Positions 26,208 to 35,488 of a DNA stretch of 64,000 nucleotides are shown here, one piece after another. Position 1 is the stretch's first letter, and every line of letters begins with the position of its first letter. Made by a program: the position numbers and the translations under genes. The stretch comes from Rickettsia endosymbiont of Ceutorhynchus obstrictus. Its GTDB lineage: Bacteria > Pseudomonadota > Alphaproteobacteria > Rickettsiales > Rickettsiaceae. The stretch covers positions 1,426,001 through 1,490,000 of the forward strand of contig NZ_OZ032162.1 of assembly GCF_964026565.1 (NCBI RefSeq), in the 5' to 3' direction. The notes below the pieces were generated by a model. The model was not told the DNA's origin. It saw only the letters and a list, made by a program, of their open reading frames with translations, and searched no databases.

Positions 26208-28112
26208 ATGAACAAGAATAAACAAATAATTCAGAAAATAATCAGAGCGGGATTAGTAACAATATCGGTATTGACGGTACTATCAGAGGCACAAGCATAC
26301 CCGCCTAGTTCTTATAGCCGTGTTTCCGGGTCAGAGCGTATTAGCCCACAAGGAGCAACAGCACTAATAGACCCGTTACCTGAATTAGATAGGCAGCCAT
26401 TACTACGAGCAGTATCAAGACCAAGAACACCGGGCAGAAAGCCATCAAAATATTCCAAAGTGCAGCAGTTAAAGCAGGAGCAAAAAGACGGGACGCCTCA
26501 GGATGAGGATAACGAAGCTATCTTGACATGGGATGATAGCGATTATACTACTTTATTATATGGAGTAGATAGTGAGGTAGAAGATGTTAGGCTTAGCAAT
26601 AAAATATTAGAGGATTGGGACGTAGATGATGATTCAAACCTTGACCTGGACGTCCTAGATTCGCTATGCCCTGCTCCGGCAATCACCTATATTTTAGATA
26701 GTGTGTTACAAACTAATAAAGAAGCAGGTGCTTTACTATCTAGAGCATTGCCTAATAATAATGCGGATGATGCCATAACTTTTGAAGATATAGAGCTTGT
26801 GCTACAAGAAATAGAGCAAATGGCTTTAGTTGAAGGGAATAATAGCTTATCGGTAGCCGGGGCATTAGAAACTAATGATGCATTGGATGATAATAGCGTT
26901 GCTTATGAAGATGAGAAAAAAATAGGAGTTACGGCGGTTATTAAAGAGTTTTTAGAGCAAACTAGTTTAGAAGAAGATTTAGAAAATGAAGAAAATAGTA
27001 AAAATAATGCTGCCAATCATGCCGATAATAGCGTGACGCAGCAAATAGAGGAGCAAGTAAATAAGCCGTCAGATGAGCCTGTAGTAAAAGGAGCAGAACA
27101 AATACTAGCAAATGCCGGGATGTACAATGCAGAGCGGGCATCTATGGTGGTTAGAGGTCATAACCAATTAATTATGTCAGTTATTAATCAGAGAATGAAT
27201 ACAGATGCATCTAATAGGACGTTAGGAATAGTGGGAGCAGGAGATGAGACCTATAATCAGCACGGCATATGGGTAAGCCCTTTTATCGGTAATTCTGCGC
27301 AAAAATTCTCTGCTAGCATCAGTGATTATAAAAGTAAGAATAGTGGGGCAACGCTAGGCTATGATGGCTTTGTCAGTGATAATTTATTATTAGGGTACGC
27401 ATATACTAGAGCTATAACTAAGATTAAATATAAGAATGAGAAGCTAGGAGATGAGAGCAAAGTAAGAAGTAATATTTACTCAATATACGGCTTATATAAT
27501 GTTCCTAATAAGAATTGGTTTATCAGCGGCATAGGGTTATATGGGGATAGTATAGTTAAAAACTATGCGCAGAGAGCGGTAGTTATCGGAAATAAAATAT
27601 CCGGTTATCAAACAGCTCATAGTAAACATAAGTCATATGTCTATACCGGTCAATTAATGGTCGGTTATAATTATATCTCGTCTTCTTCCGTGAGTTTCAA
27701 ACCGATGATCGGTATGAGATATGACAAAATGCGTGATGCTAGCTATCAAGAAAGCGGTACGGATTATCAGAATTTGGCAGTTAAGGGTATTTCAGCAAGT
27801 TTAATAGAGGGGATAGTAGGGGTTAGAGGAGCAAAACACATTAATCTCGGTCATATGGTCATAACACCGGAAATATACGGTTTTGTACATCGTAATTTTA
27901 GAGATAAAGCATCGGCTATTGATGCGAGATTGTTTGGTATGGAGAACCCGCTGCCGAGTATGACATTAACGAGAGCTAAAACTAGTATTAATTTTGGTGG
28001 CGGCATAACTGCGAAATATAAGAGTTATGAATACGGCATTCACTATAATGGTAATGTCGCCAATAAGTATTTAGCGCATCAAGCTAGTGTGAAGCTAAGG
28101 GTCAACTTCTAG
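26208..28112 (+). CDS. short Sca-type autotransporter
   Basis: The 634-residue protein has a signal peptide (about 1-30, ending SEAQA), an acidic passenger of roughly 320 residues rich in Asp, Glu and Asn, and a C-terminal autotransporter barrel (about 350-634) that starts near YNQHGIWVSPFIG and ends KLRVNF. The barrel resembles those of OmpB and Sca2 in this window (GYDGFVSDNLLLGYAYTRA, MIGMRYDKMRDASYQESG). The passenger is far shorter than in named Sca proteins and has no repeats I recognise, so I give no Sca number. A ribosome site (aataagaaaaa) is weak. It should be displayed on the outer membrane. Confidence 0.85.
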   Translation: MNKNKQIIQKIIRAGLVTISVLTVLSEAQAYPPSSYSRVSGSERISPQGATALIDPLPELDRQPLLRAVSRPRTPGRKPSKYSKVQQLKQEQKDGTPQDEDNEAILTWDDSDYTTLLYGVDSEVEDVRLSNKILEDWDVDDDSNLDLDVLDSLCPAPAITYILDSVLQTNKEAGALLSRALPNNNADDAITFEDIELVLQEIEQMALVEGNNSLSVAGALETNDALDDNSVAYEDEKKIGVTAVIKEFLEQTSLEEDLENEENSKNNAANHADNSVTQQIEEQVNKPSDEPVVKGAEQILANAGMYNAERASMVVRGHNQLIMSVINQRMNTDASNRTLGIVGAGDETYNQHGIWVSPFIGNSAQKFSASISDYKSKNSGATLGYDGFVSDNLLLGYAYTRAITKIKYKNEKLGDESKVRSNIYSIYGLYNVPNKNWFISGIGLYGDSIVKNYAQRAVVIGNKISGYQTAHSKHKSYVYTGQLMVGYNYISSSSVSFKPMIGMRYDKMRDASYQESGTDYQNLAVKGISASLIEGIVGVRGAKHINLGHMVITPEIYGFVHRNFRDKASAIDARLFGMENPLPSMTLTRAKTSINFGGGITAKYKSYEYGIHYNGNVANKYLAHQASVKLRVNF

Positions 28113-28492
28113 ATTTTGGGAACACCGTGGCGTTGTTGCATGGCTCAAAAATTGCTATATTTCGGTATTCTTTAAAAATACCGCGGTGCCATGTCGTGGT
28201 CAAGCCCACTACTGTACGAACGTTGAAAAAAGGCTGTGTCATGCCGTGACTTGATCACGGCATCCAGGAAAATAAAGCCATATTAGACTTATTTTAGAAT
28301 CTTTTTATGATATTATAAGCTGGACTGAAGTGGTCGTAGCCACGGAATGACAGAATTTTTACCTCTTTATTTAAACGTTCGTACAGTAGTGGGTCAAGCC
28401 GGTGTTGTTACGTGGATGGTTAAAAACGCCCAAAATTATAGAGAATGACAAATTAAATCATCCCAATTAAAATAAAAATATATATTGGGCTA
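28113..28492. other. repeat region holding family C copy 5
   Basis: It consists of a family E end (gcgttgttgcatggctc at 28131), a palindromic repeat, a family C element (28206-28392) and a second family E end (near 28402). No gene. Confidence 0.65.
28206..28392. mobile_element. family C MITE-like element, copy 5
   Basis: Intact ends, flanked by GTCAAGC at 28199-28205 and 28393-28399. Orientation is opposite to copies 2, 3 and 4. Confidence 0.87.
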
Positions 28493-28867
28493 TTATTTGC
28501 TAATTACTGCAAAAGCAATACAAACAGGATAATCATCCGAGATGGATAGATGAATATTTACGGAAGTAAATTTTTCTAAGTAATTTGAGGCAAGCTCAAC
28601 AAAAGGTTTCCCAAAGCTATCATTTAATATTATGATATCTTTAAAGCTTATTCCTCTACCGACTCCGGTACCGAGAGCTTTACTAATCGCCTCTTTTGCG
28701 GCAAAACGTTTTGCTAAAAAACCGGCATGTACTTCTTCATTTAGTAAAGCAAGTTTTTTTAACTCGCTTACCGCTAGAATTCTTTTAGTAAAACGCTCTT
28801 TATATAAAGATAATATTTTTTCGATTCTAGGAATTTGTACTATATCTGTTCCAACGCCGACAATCAT
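28493..28867 (-). CDS. acpS: holo-[acyl-carrier-protein] synthase
   Basis: The 124-residue protein begins MIVGVGTDIVQIPRIEKIL and has FLAKRFAAKEAISKALGTG and FKDIIILNDSFGKP, the AcpS signatures including the Mg2+ ligands Asp 8 and the Glu of AAKEA. It transfers phosphopantetheine from CoA to acyl carrier protein for fatty-acid synthesis. Length matches the family (about 120-126). It is isolated between repeats, away from the usual recO/pdxJ/lepB context. Confidence 0.93.
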   Translation of the reverse strand: MIVGVGTDIVQIPRIEKILSLYKERFTKRILAVSELKKLALLNEEVHAGFLAKRFAAKEAISKALGTGVGRGISFKDIIILNDSFGKPFVELASNYLEKFTSVNIHLSISDDYPVCIAFAVISK

Positions 28868-29423
28868 AAATATACTGCTCGTAAATGAAGAGTTAGTTTA
28901 ATTTATTATTTTTCTACTTTTTTGATGTCATACGTTGATATGTAAGGCGTTGTTGCATGGCTACCGGAATCGTCATTGCGAGGAGGCATTTATGCCGACG
29001 TGAATCAAAAATTACTATATTTTGAGTATTTTTAAAAACGCGTCGGTGTCAAGCCACGGTATGACACCATACTTGTAATAACCATAATACGGTAAATTAT
29101 GAGCCATGCAACAACGCCTATATGTAACCCAATCGTGATCAGCAAACAATGCAAGTAATACAGGATAATCACCGTCTCTATATTTAATATTTTCATTTAT
29201 GAAATCCCTATTTTCTAATATTACAATATTTGTATCTATAAAGCAAGGATAGTATAAGCAAAGGGCTTGCTCCCTGCTTATACTATTCTCTTTAAAAACT
29301 AATAAAAATATAAAATTTATACTAATAATTAAATATTACTTGGCTTTTTTAATTATATTAATATTATACTACCATGTTAATTAGTATTTTAAGAATCATA
29401 GTTATTTAACCAAGGAGTATAAT
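28868..29423. other. repeat plus gene remnant upstream of the LRR gene
   Basis: A family E composite occupies about 28948-29117. From 29119 to about 29250 the minus strand reads FIDTNIVILENRDF, then IKYRDGDYPVLLALFADHDW, which looks like a fragment of a protein I do not recognise, broken by the repeat. An 11-bp perfect stem TAGTATAAGCA / TGCTTATACTA (29250-29260, 29275-29285) follows. The last 130 bases are an AT-rich leader for the next gene. Confidence 0.45.
29250..29285. terminator. possible terminator hairpin
   Basis: A perfect 11-bp inverted repeat, TAGTATAAGCA / TGCTTATACTA, has an inner GGG/CCC pair and is followed on the + strand by ttctcttt. The T-run is weak, so the function is uncertain. 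Confidence 0.4.
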
Positions 29424-32400
29424 ATGAAAGAATTAATAGATTTTTTAGAAAAGAAAGGATTTACCGCGGAAGCTAATAATTTAAAAAACGGCGCTACTAC
29501 TCTTGACCTCCGTAATAAAAATATAGGAGCTGAAGGAGCTAAGGCTATTGCCGAAGGCTTGAAAACTAATAACTCTATTACTCTGCTTCAACTTCAAAGT
29601 AACAACATAGGAGCTGAAGGAGCTAAGGCTATCGCCGAAGCTCTAAAAACTAATAATTCTATTACTCAACTTAATCTGTGTGGTAATTACATAGGGGATG
29701 AGGGAGCAAAAGCTATCGCCGAATGGTTGAAAACTAATAACTCTATTACTTACCTTAATCTTTACAATAATAAAATAGGAGATGAAGGAGCTAAGGCTAT
29801 CGGCGAAGGATTGAAAACTAATAATTCTATTACTCAACTTAATCTACGAGCTAATCAAATAGGAGATGAAGGAGCGAAAGCCATTGCTGAAGCCATAAAA
29901 ACCAACAATACTATTACTCAAAAAACCAACAATACTATTACTCAACTTAATCTCAGTACTAATCAAATAGGAGATGAAGGAGCGAAAGCTTTAGGCGAGG
30001 GTCTGAAAACTAATAACTCTATTACTCAGCTTGATATTAACAATAATCAAATAGGATATGAAGGAGCGAAAGCTTTAGGCGAGGGTCTGAAAACTAATAA
30101 CTCTATTACTCAGCTTTATCTAGACAGTAATCAAATAGGATATGAAGGAGCGAAAGCTTTAGGCGAGTGTCTAAAAACTAATAACTCTATTACTACCCTT
30201 CAACTTCAAAGTAACAAAATAGGAGATAAAGGAGCGAAAACTTTAGGCGAGTGTCTGAAAACTAATAACTCTATTACTCAGCTTCATCTTTACAATAATC
30301 AAATAGGATATGAAGGAGCGAAAGCTTTAGGCGAGTGTCTGAAAACTAATAACTCTATTACTTCTCTTGAGCTCAATAGTAATCAAATAGGATATGAAGG
30401 AGCGAAAGCTTTAGGCGAGTGTCTGAAAACTAATAACTCTATTACTTCTCTTGAACTCAATAGTAATCAAATAGGATATGAAGGAGCGAAAGCTTTAGGC
30501 GAGGGTCTGAAAACTAATAACTCTATTACTTACCTTGAGCTTGGAGCTAACAAAATAGAAGCTGAAGGAATAAAACAACTCCAAGAATATACACAAAGAA
30601 ATATCAAAATTGCTCAAGAATATAATCCTCAAGCAGAAGCATTAAATGCTCAAGGTAATGTTCTTTCCAATAATGGAGAATATGACAAAGCGATAGAAAA
30701 ATATAATGAAGCAATGGCGATTAGTAAAAAACCTTTATATGCTAAAAATAAAGTAAACGCAGAAAAGAATTATGCAAAACAACAAGCAGAGTTAGTGGCT
30801 AAGCAAAAGGCAGAATTAGAAGCAAAACAAAAAGCAGAGTTAGTGGCTAAGCAACAGGCAGAACTAGAGGCAAAAAAACAAGCAGAGTTATTGGCTAAGC
30901 AACAGGCAGAACTAGAAGCAAAAAAACAAGCAGAGTTATTGGCTAAGCAACAAGCAGAATTAGAAGCAAAAAAACAAGCAGAGCTATTGGCTAAGCAACA
31001 GGCAGAATTAGAAGCAAAAAAACAAGCAGAGTTATTGGCTCAAATACAACAAGAGCAACAAAAAATAATTCAAGAAACGATGACATTAATAGCCGAAGGG
31101 AATGATAGGATAACAGAGAAAAGTGACAAAGGAATATTAATATTAGGCAAAACCGGAGCAGGTAAAAGTACCCTAGCTTACTACTTAGCTAAAGAAGAGC
31201 TAACTGTAGTTAAATATAAAGGGGGTTTTCGCTTACAACCTAAAAACGATAAAAACGGTATTATAGTTAATCACTCCATGAAATCAGAGACTAAAATTCC
31301 AGCTAAACTTATCGACACAAACGGTATAACAATTTGGGATTGTCCGGGTTTTATGGATACAAGAGAAATAGCGCAAGAAATTGCAAATGCTTTTTATATA
31401 AAACGATTATTTGAGACTAGCAAACAATTAAAATTTATTTTGGCAATACCGGATACACTATTAGAAGATAAATTTGACATTATTAAACCAATATTCGATC
31501 AATTTAGTAAAACTTTTACTAATACTGAACCTTTAAAAAATAGTTTATCACTAATAGTCACAAAAGCAGATACTAATAAGAAAGTGATAGATATTCAAGA
31601 AACTCTTAACGAAATTTCCCAACAATATAAACTAACCCACCCTAAAATTTCTGAAATATTAGAGATTTTACGGGAATCCATATACTCTTTTGTTCGTCCT
31701 ACGGGTGAAGGAAACATACCAAATTCTGATTTATTGGAAGCCATTGAGGATAACACCGAATATGTAGATTTATCTACAACCCCTAATCTTGCTAATATAT
31801 CTATTTCAGATGAAGCAGATAAATGTGCAAAAGACTTGCTCCAAATTACTTATAACAATATTAATCAATTATTAGGAATTTTTACAAAAGCTATTAGTGA
31901 TCCTAATAAATGTATGACAGGTATTAAGGGTAACACGTTTATAGATTCTTATAGCATTGTGGAATCTTTACCTAAATCATCAACTTCGGAAAAAAATGCT
32001 TCATTTGACAATTTACCCTTACACGGTTCTCTCGATCCATTTTTAAAGCTTGACCAAATTAAATCTTTACAAGAAAAATTGTTTGAAAATTTATCCAATA
32101 ATAATTCAAATTCTATTCAAAATATTTTTCAAAACGTACTAAAAGTATTTGCAGAATTTGTAATAAATGATAATAAATTAAAGCAAAAAATACAAGACTA
32201 TGACTATGTATTTAAACAACAAATAGATATTAATAAATGTTTTAGTGAAGTATGCGGAAATAAACCGGTATATAATATGGAGCAAGATTTACAGGAATGT
32301 AAAGAGAAGATAGAGGAGGCATTAAAAAGAGAAATCAAACTCCTAGAAGTAGAAGATGGTAAAATAAATGCTGAAAACGGTGAGCCTGATATAGCTTATT

Positions 32401-33080
32401 ACACAAAAGCCGTCGAATATTTAGATATCTATAAAGATGATCAAAATTGTATTAAACAAAAAGCTAAGGCATATAAAAACTTAGGGAATATATACGATGC
32501 TCAAGGTGATTACATTCAAGCAGCAACAAACTATACTAAAGCGTTAGAAATGAATAAAGAATTACCTGAGATATATGAAAGATTAGGTGAAATGTTATTT
32601 GAGAAAAAACACTATAAGGAAGCCATTAAATTTTTGAAAGTTAAAGGAAACGTAGAAAAAATTAAAGAGTGCTTTGAAAAGCTCACTAAAGCTAGTCCTA
32701 ATGATCCTAATCTTATAAAAGATAAAGCGGATTATATTTTTTCCATAGAAGATTATGGTAAAGCTATGAAATATTATAACATAGCCTTATATCATAGTCT
32801 TAAAGATGATAACTTGTACTCAATTATTGGTGAAAAGATAGTCAATTTTAAAACTGAGAAATCGAAAAATAAAGCACAAATTATAGAATTTATAAAAAGC
32901 GGAGAAAAATATCATTATAATGAAGTTAATGTACAGGAACTAAATAATCAATTTATAGAAAAAATGAAAGAACCGATACAAAATTTACCTATTGAACAAA
33001 CTAACTTAGTTCCTATTCCTTGTAACGACAATCATGAAGTACATATCAACGGTGGTATATTAGATTCACATATTTCATAA
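29424..33080 (+). CDS. LRR - coiled coil - GTPase - TPR multidomain protein
   Basis: The 1218-residue protein has AAGGAG six bases before its ATG and no signal peptide. Residues 1-395 are 13 ribonuclease-inhibitor-type LRRs of 28 residues (consensus LNLSTNQIGDEGAKALGEGL). A TPR-like pair follows (about 405-440), then a Lys/Gln/Ala/Glu coiled coil (about 451-547) built from 16-residue repeats. A P-loop GTPase of the AIG1/IRG-like or septin-like kind spans about 570-760: GKTGAGKST (575-583), DCPGF (639-643) and TKAD (713-716). A helical region and C-terminal TPRs (about 990-1150) complete it. The LRR-GTPase-TPR architecture suggests a host-interacting effector or a signalling scaffold. I know of no characterised homologue. 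Confidence 0.8.
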   Translation: MKELIDFLEKKGFTAEANNLKNGATTLDLRNKNIGAEGAKAIAEGLKTNNSITLLQLQSNNIGAEGAKAIAEALKTNNSITQLNLCGNYIGDEGAKAIAEWLKTNNSITYLNLYNNKIGDEGAKAIGEGLKTNNSITQLNLRANQIGDEGAKAIAEAIKTNNTITQKTNNTITQLNLSTNQIGDEGAKALGEGLKTNNSITQLDINNNQIGYEGAKALGEGLKTNNSITQLYLDSNQIGYEGAKALGECLKTNNSITTLQLQSNKIGDKGAKTLGECLKTNNSITQLHLYNNQIGYEGAKALGECLKTNNSITSLELNSNQIGYEGAKALGECLKTNNSITSLELNSNQIGYEGAKALGEGLKTNNSITYLELGANKIEAEGIKQLQEYTQRNIKIAQEYNPQAEALNAQGNVLSNNGEYDKAIEKYNEAMAISKKPLYAKNKVNAEKNYAKQQAELVAKQKAELEAKQKAELVAKQQAELEAKKQAELLAKQQAELEAKKQAELLAKQQAELEAKKQAELLAKQQAELEAKKQAELLAQIQQEQQKIIQETMTLIAEGNDRITEKSDKGILILGKTGAGKSTLAYYLAKEELTVVKYKGGFRLQPKNDKNGIIVNHSMKSETKIPAKLIDTNGITIWDCPGFMDTREIAQEIANAFYIKRLFETSKQLKFILAIPDTLLEDKFDIIKPIFDQFSKTFTNTEPLKNSLSLIVTKADTNKKVIDIQETLNEISQQYKLTHPKISEILEILRESIYSFVRPTGEGNIPNSDLLEAIEDNTEYVDLSTTPNLANISISDEADKCAKDLLQITYNNINQLLGIFTKAISDPNKCMTGIKGNTFIDSYSIVESLPKSSTSEKNASFDNLPLHGSLDPFLKLDQIKSLQEKLFENLSNNNSNSIQNIFQNVLKVFAEFVINDNKLKQKIQDYDYVFKQQIDINKCFSEVCGNKPVYNMEQDLQECKEKIEEALKREIKLLEVEDGKINAENGEPDIAYYTKAVEYLDIYKDDQNCIKQKAKAYKNLGNIYDAQGDYIQAATNYTKALEMNKELPEIYERLGEMLFEKKHYKEAIKFLKVKGNVEKIKECFEKLTKASPNDPNLIKDKADYIFSIEDYGKAMKYYNIALYHSLKDDNLYSIIGEKIVNFKTEKSKNKAQIIEFIKSGEKYHYNEVNVQELNNQFIEKMKEPIQNLPIEQTNLVPIPCNDNHEVHINGGILDSHIS
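29500..30580 (+). repeat. 84-bp tandem repeats encoding the LRR domain
   Basis: Thirteen units of 84 bp (28 codons) share gagggtctgaaaactaataa-type sequence. Units 11 and 12 encode identical residues. Between units 5 and 6 a 24-bp direct duplication (near 29896-29944) inserts eight residues, TQKTNNTI, in frame. Near-identity of later units points to recent expansion by slippage or unequal recombination. Confidence 0.85.
30777..31065 (+). repeat. 48-bp tandem repeats encoding a coiled coil
   Basis: Units of 16 codons (LLAKQQAELEAKKQAE) repeat about four times with third-base differences, after shorter degenerate units. They form the linker between LRR/TPR and GTPase parts. Confidence 0.8.
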
Positions 33081-33155
33081 TAACTTACATAAGTACATAA
33101 GAAATTTCGCTGTCCATAAAATTATAATATAATGGACAGCAGAAAAACCCCTAAA

Positions 33156-33229
33156 AATACTGTATATTAAATCATGAAATTATACTTAGTGGACGGCTTT
33201 GTTTACTAATAGATTTAATATACAGTATT
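33156..33229. repeat. 74-bp element with perfect 18-bp inverted ends
   Basis: AATACTGTATATTAAATC (33156-33173) is the exact reverse complement of 33212-33229. A 38-base centre separates the arms. No direct duplication is obvious; it could be a small MITE or a strong hairpin. Confidence 0.6.
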
Positions 33230-33236
33230 AAATCTT

Positions 33237-33309
33237 TATTGTTAATAAGTTAGAAAAGCTAAATGAAAATATTAGCGAGTATAACGAAAAGGCAAAAGCA
33301 GATTCGTAA
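33237..33309 (+). pseudogene. duplicated 3' end of the secreted coiled-coil gene
   Basis: Positions 33237-33307 are identical to 13254-13324, the last 71 bp of the gene at 12877. The copy ends with TAA instead of TGA and continues into a different flank. There is no 5' part. Confidence 0.85.
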
Positions 33310-33626
33310 TTTAACATAAAAATTACCGGGGCATTTCCTGTTTTTTGGTGTCATTCTAGCTAAAGGCGGAAATCTAGGCTTTTCTTTGTCATGCTGAACT
33401 TGTTTCAGCATCTTTAGTAGATCCTGAAATAAATTCAGGATGACTATAATTTTTCTAGATTCCCGCTTTTAGCTAGAATGACATACGGCACTTTTTTAGA
33501 GCCATGCAACAACGCCCCTATAACGGACGAAGGGCTTGGCGGTGGTGATGCGCAAGTTTATTCCGGAGTGTTATATATACGAATAATGGTTCAACCGGGA
33601 TGCAAGCAGTGCCTGGGCATGGTGAG

Positions 33627-33754
33627 TACAGCTAAATTCAGAAAGATTTAGACAAGATGAATTTAATGGTGAGCCTGCGGAGCGTACTGGAGTACGTGAG
33701 TACAGGCGAATCCAGAAAAATTCGCTTGTATCAAGCTTTATGAATGACGCTGTA
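33627..33754 (+). repeat. RPE-like repeat, family A copy 4
   Basis: It has tacagctaaattcag at one end and gacgctgta at the other, with a gagtacgtgagtacaggcga core. It cuts off the coding-like fragment to its left. Confidence 0.8.
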
Positions 33755-33791
33755 TGTAGTAAATAGTAAAGGCAAAGTGTAGATACCATTA

Positions 33792-34787
33792 TTAAGCATG
33801 GTATAAATTACACATATTATAAAACTCTGTTATTTTCTCTTTCACGGCTATCGGATCATTCATTAAATTAATAGCTCCCCTAAATTCCGCCGAGTTAGGC
33901 AGACCGCTACTATACCAACCTATATGTTTTCGAGCAAGCGGCACGCCGGTATTATTGCCGTAATATTCTAGTAGTGCTTCGTAATGCTCAATTATTACGT
34001 TAAGCTGTTCGGTTATAGAAGGAGGCGGGGTTTCTTCGCCTGTTTCAAGATAATGAGCGATTTGGGAAATAAGCCAAGGCTTGCCGTAAGCACCTCGCCC
34101 AATCATAACCCCATTTGCTCCCGATTGTTTTAAAGCCTCTTTAGCTTTGTCAAAACTATTAATATCACCATTAGCAATAACCGGAATTTTTACCGCTTCT
34201 TTGACGTGTCTTATAAACTCCCAATCAGCACTGCCTGAATAAAACTGGCATCTTGTCCTGCCGTGGACGGTAATCATTTGAATTCCGGAGTCTTCGGCAA
34301 TTTTTGCGAGTATCGGCGCATTTCTGGTTTGATCGTCCCAGCCTGTGCGCATCTTAACGGTTACCGGAACTTTTACCGCCTTAACGGTTGCTTCAAAAAT
34401 TTTTGCCGCCAGTCCCTCATCTCTCATTAAAGCCGAACCGGAATAGCCGCCTACTACTTTCTTTGCCGGACAGCCAAAATTAAGGTCAATAATCTTAGCA
34501 CCCATATCTTCGTTCATTTTTGCCGATTCCGCTATAACTTCAGGCTCGCAACCGGCAAGCTGAACGCATGCTCCGGTTTCGTCGTCATGAATGATTGCAC
34601 ATTTTTGCAAGGATTGCCGTGATTCTACAATCATTGCCCTACTTGCTAACATTTCAGAGATAACGAGTCCCACCTTAAATCTTCTGCCGAATTTTTTGAC
34701 CAGCTTCCTAAAAGGTAAATCCGTAACGCCCGACATAGGGGCCAATATCACGTTAGAAGCTAGTGTTATATTACCGATTTTAATCAT
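33792..34787 (-). CDS. dusB: tRNA-dihydrouridine synthase, DusB/NifR3 type
   Basis: The 331-residue flavoenzyme reduces uridine to dihydrouridine in the D-loop of tRNA using FMN and NADPH. It begins with IGNITLASNVILAPMSGVTD, carries the catalytic-Cys motif LNFGCPAKKV and GADGVMIGRG-like text (NGVMIGRGAYGKPW), and ends with a helical tRNA-binding part. Length fits DusB. The gene is flanked by repeats and the usual ntrB or fis partners are absent. Confidence 0.93.
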   Translation of the reverse strand: MIKIGNITLASNVILAPMSGVTDLPFRKLVKKFGRRFKVGLVISEMLASRAMIVESRQSLQKCAIIHDDETGACVQLAGCEPEVIAESAKMNEDMGAKIIDLNFGCPAKKVVGGYSGSALMRDEGLAAKIFEATVKAVKVPVTVKMRTGWDDQTRNAPILAKIAEDSGIQMITVHGRTRCQFYSGSADWEFIRHVKEAVKIPVIANGDINSFDKAKEALKQSGANGVMIGRGAYGKPWLISQIAHYLETGEETPPPSITEQLNVIIEHYEALLEYYGNNTGVPLARKHIGWYSSGLPNSAEFRGAINLMNDPIAVKEKITEFYNMCNLYHA

Positions 34788-35488
34788 TTATACTACTCCT
34801 CTTTCAAGAATTGGAAACTGTCATACTGTGTTGTTGCATGAAATCCTCATTGCGAGCGACTGGAGGCGTTGTTCCATGGCTAATAATTTACCGTATTATT
34901 ATAAGTACGGTGTCATACCGAGGTCCCTCCCACGGTATCCAGAAAAATCTTAATAAAAAGACTAGGATACCGTGGTCAAGCCCACTACTGTACGAACGTT
35001 TAAATAAAGAGGTAAAAATTCTGTCATTCCGTGGCTACGACCACGGAATCCAGCTTATAATATCATAAAAAGATTCTAAAATAAGTCTAATATGGCTTTA
35101 TTTTCCTGGATGCCGTGATCAAGTCACGGCATGACACAGCCTTTTTTCAACGTTCGTACAGTAGTGGGTCAAGCCGGCTTTGTTGCATGGATGGTTAAAA
35201 ACGCTCTCGGTGTCATTCTAGCTAAAGGCGGGAATCTAGGCTTTTCTTTGTCATGCTGAACTTGTTTCAGCATCTTTAGTAGATCCTGAAATAAATTCAG
35301 GATGACTATAATTTTTCTAGATTCCCGCTTTCGCGGGAATGACATACGGCACTTTTTTAGAGCCATGCAACAACGCTCCGCCTTTAGCTAGGATGACATT
35401 GAAAATTCGAGCCATGCAACAACACCATTGCCGCGCGGGAATGACATCTAAGCACTTTTACCTATCCGTGTAACAAAACAAGCCCCCC
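34788..35488. other. 700-bp repeat island holding family C copy 6
   Basis: Family E ends, a palindromic repeat, a family C element (34982-35167) and a family B palindrome (35211-35345) fill this gap. Short frames such as 34811-35068 are repeat translations. No gene. Confidence 0.7.
34982..35167. mobile_element. family C MITE-like element, copy 6
   Basis: Intact ends, flanked by GTCAAGC at 34975-34981 and 35168-35174. The right duplicate runs into a family E end (ggctttgttgcatgg). Confidence 0.87.

Larger units (their letters stand above)
33081..33791. other. repeat and remnant region after the LRR gene
   Basis: It holds a hairpin CTGTCCA / TGGACAG (33109-33136), a perfect 18-bp inverted repeat (33156-33229), a copy of the 3' end of the coiled-coil gene (33237-33309), a family B palindrome (33350-33484), an unrecognised coding-like fragment (33538-33625, reading GGDAQVYSGVLYIRIMVQPG) and a family A RPE (33627-33754). 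Confidence 0.65.

Noticed and set aside
29424..33080. LRR protein as a confirmed antiphage NLR
   Set aside because: The nucleotide-binding domain lacks NACHT/STAND features I can see, and no phage-defence neighbours are present.
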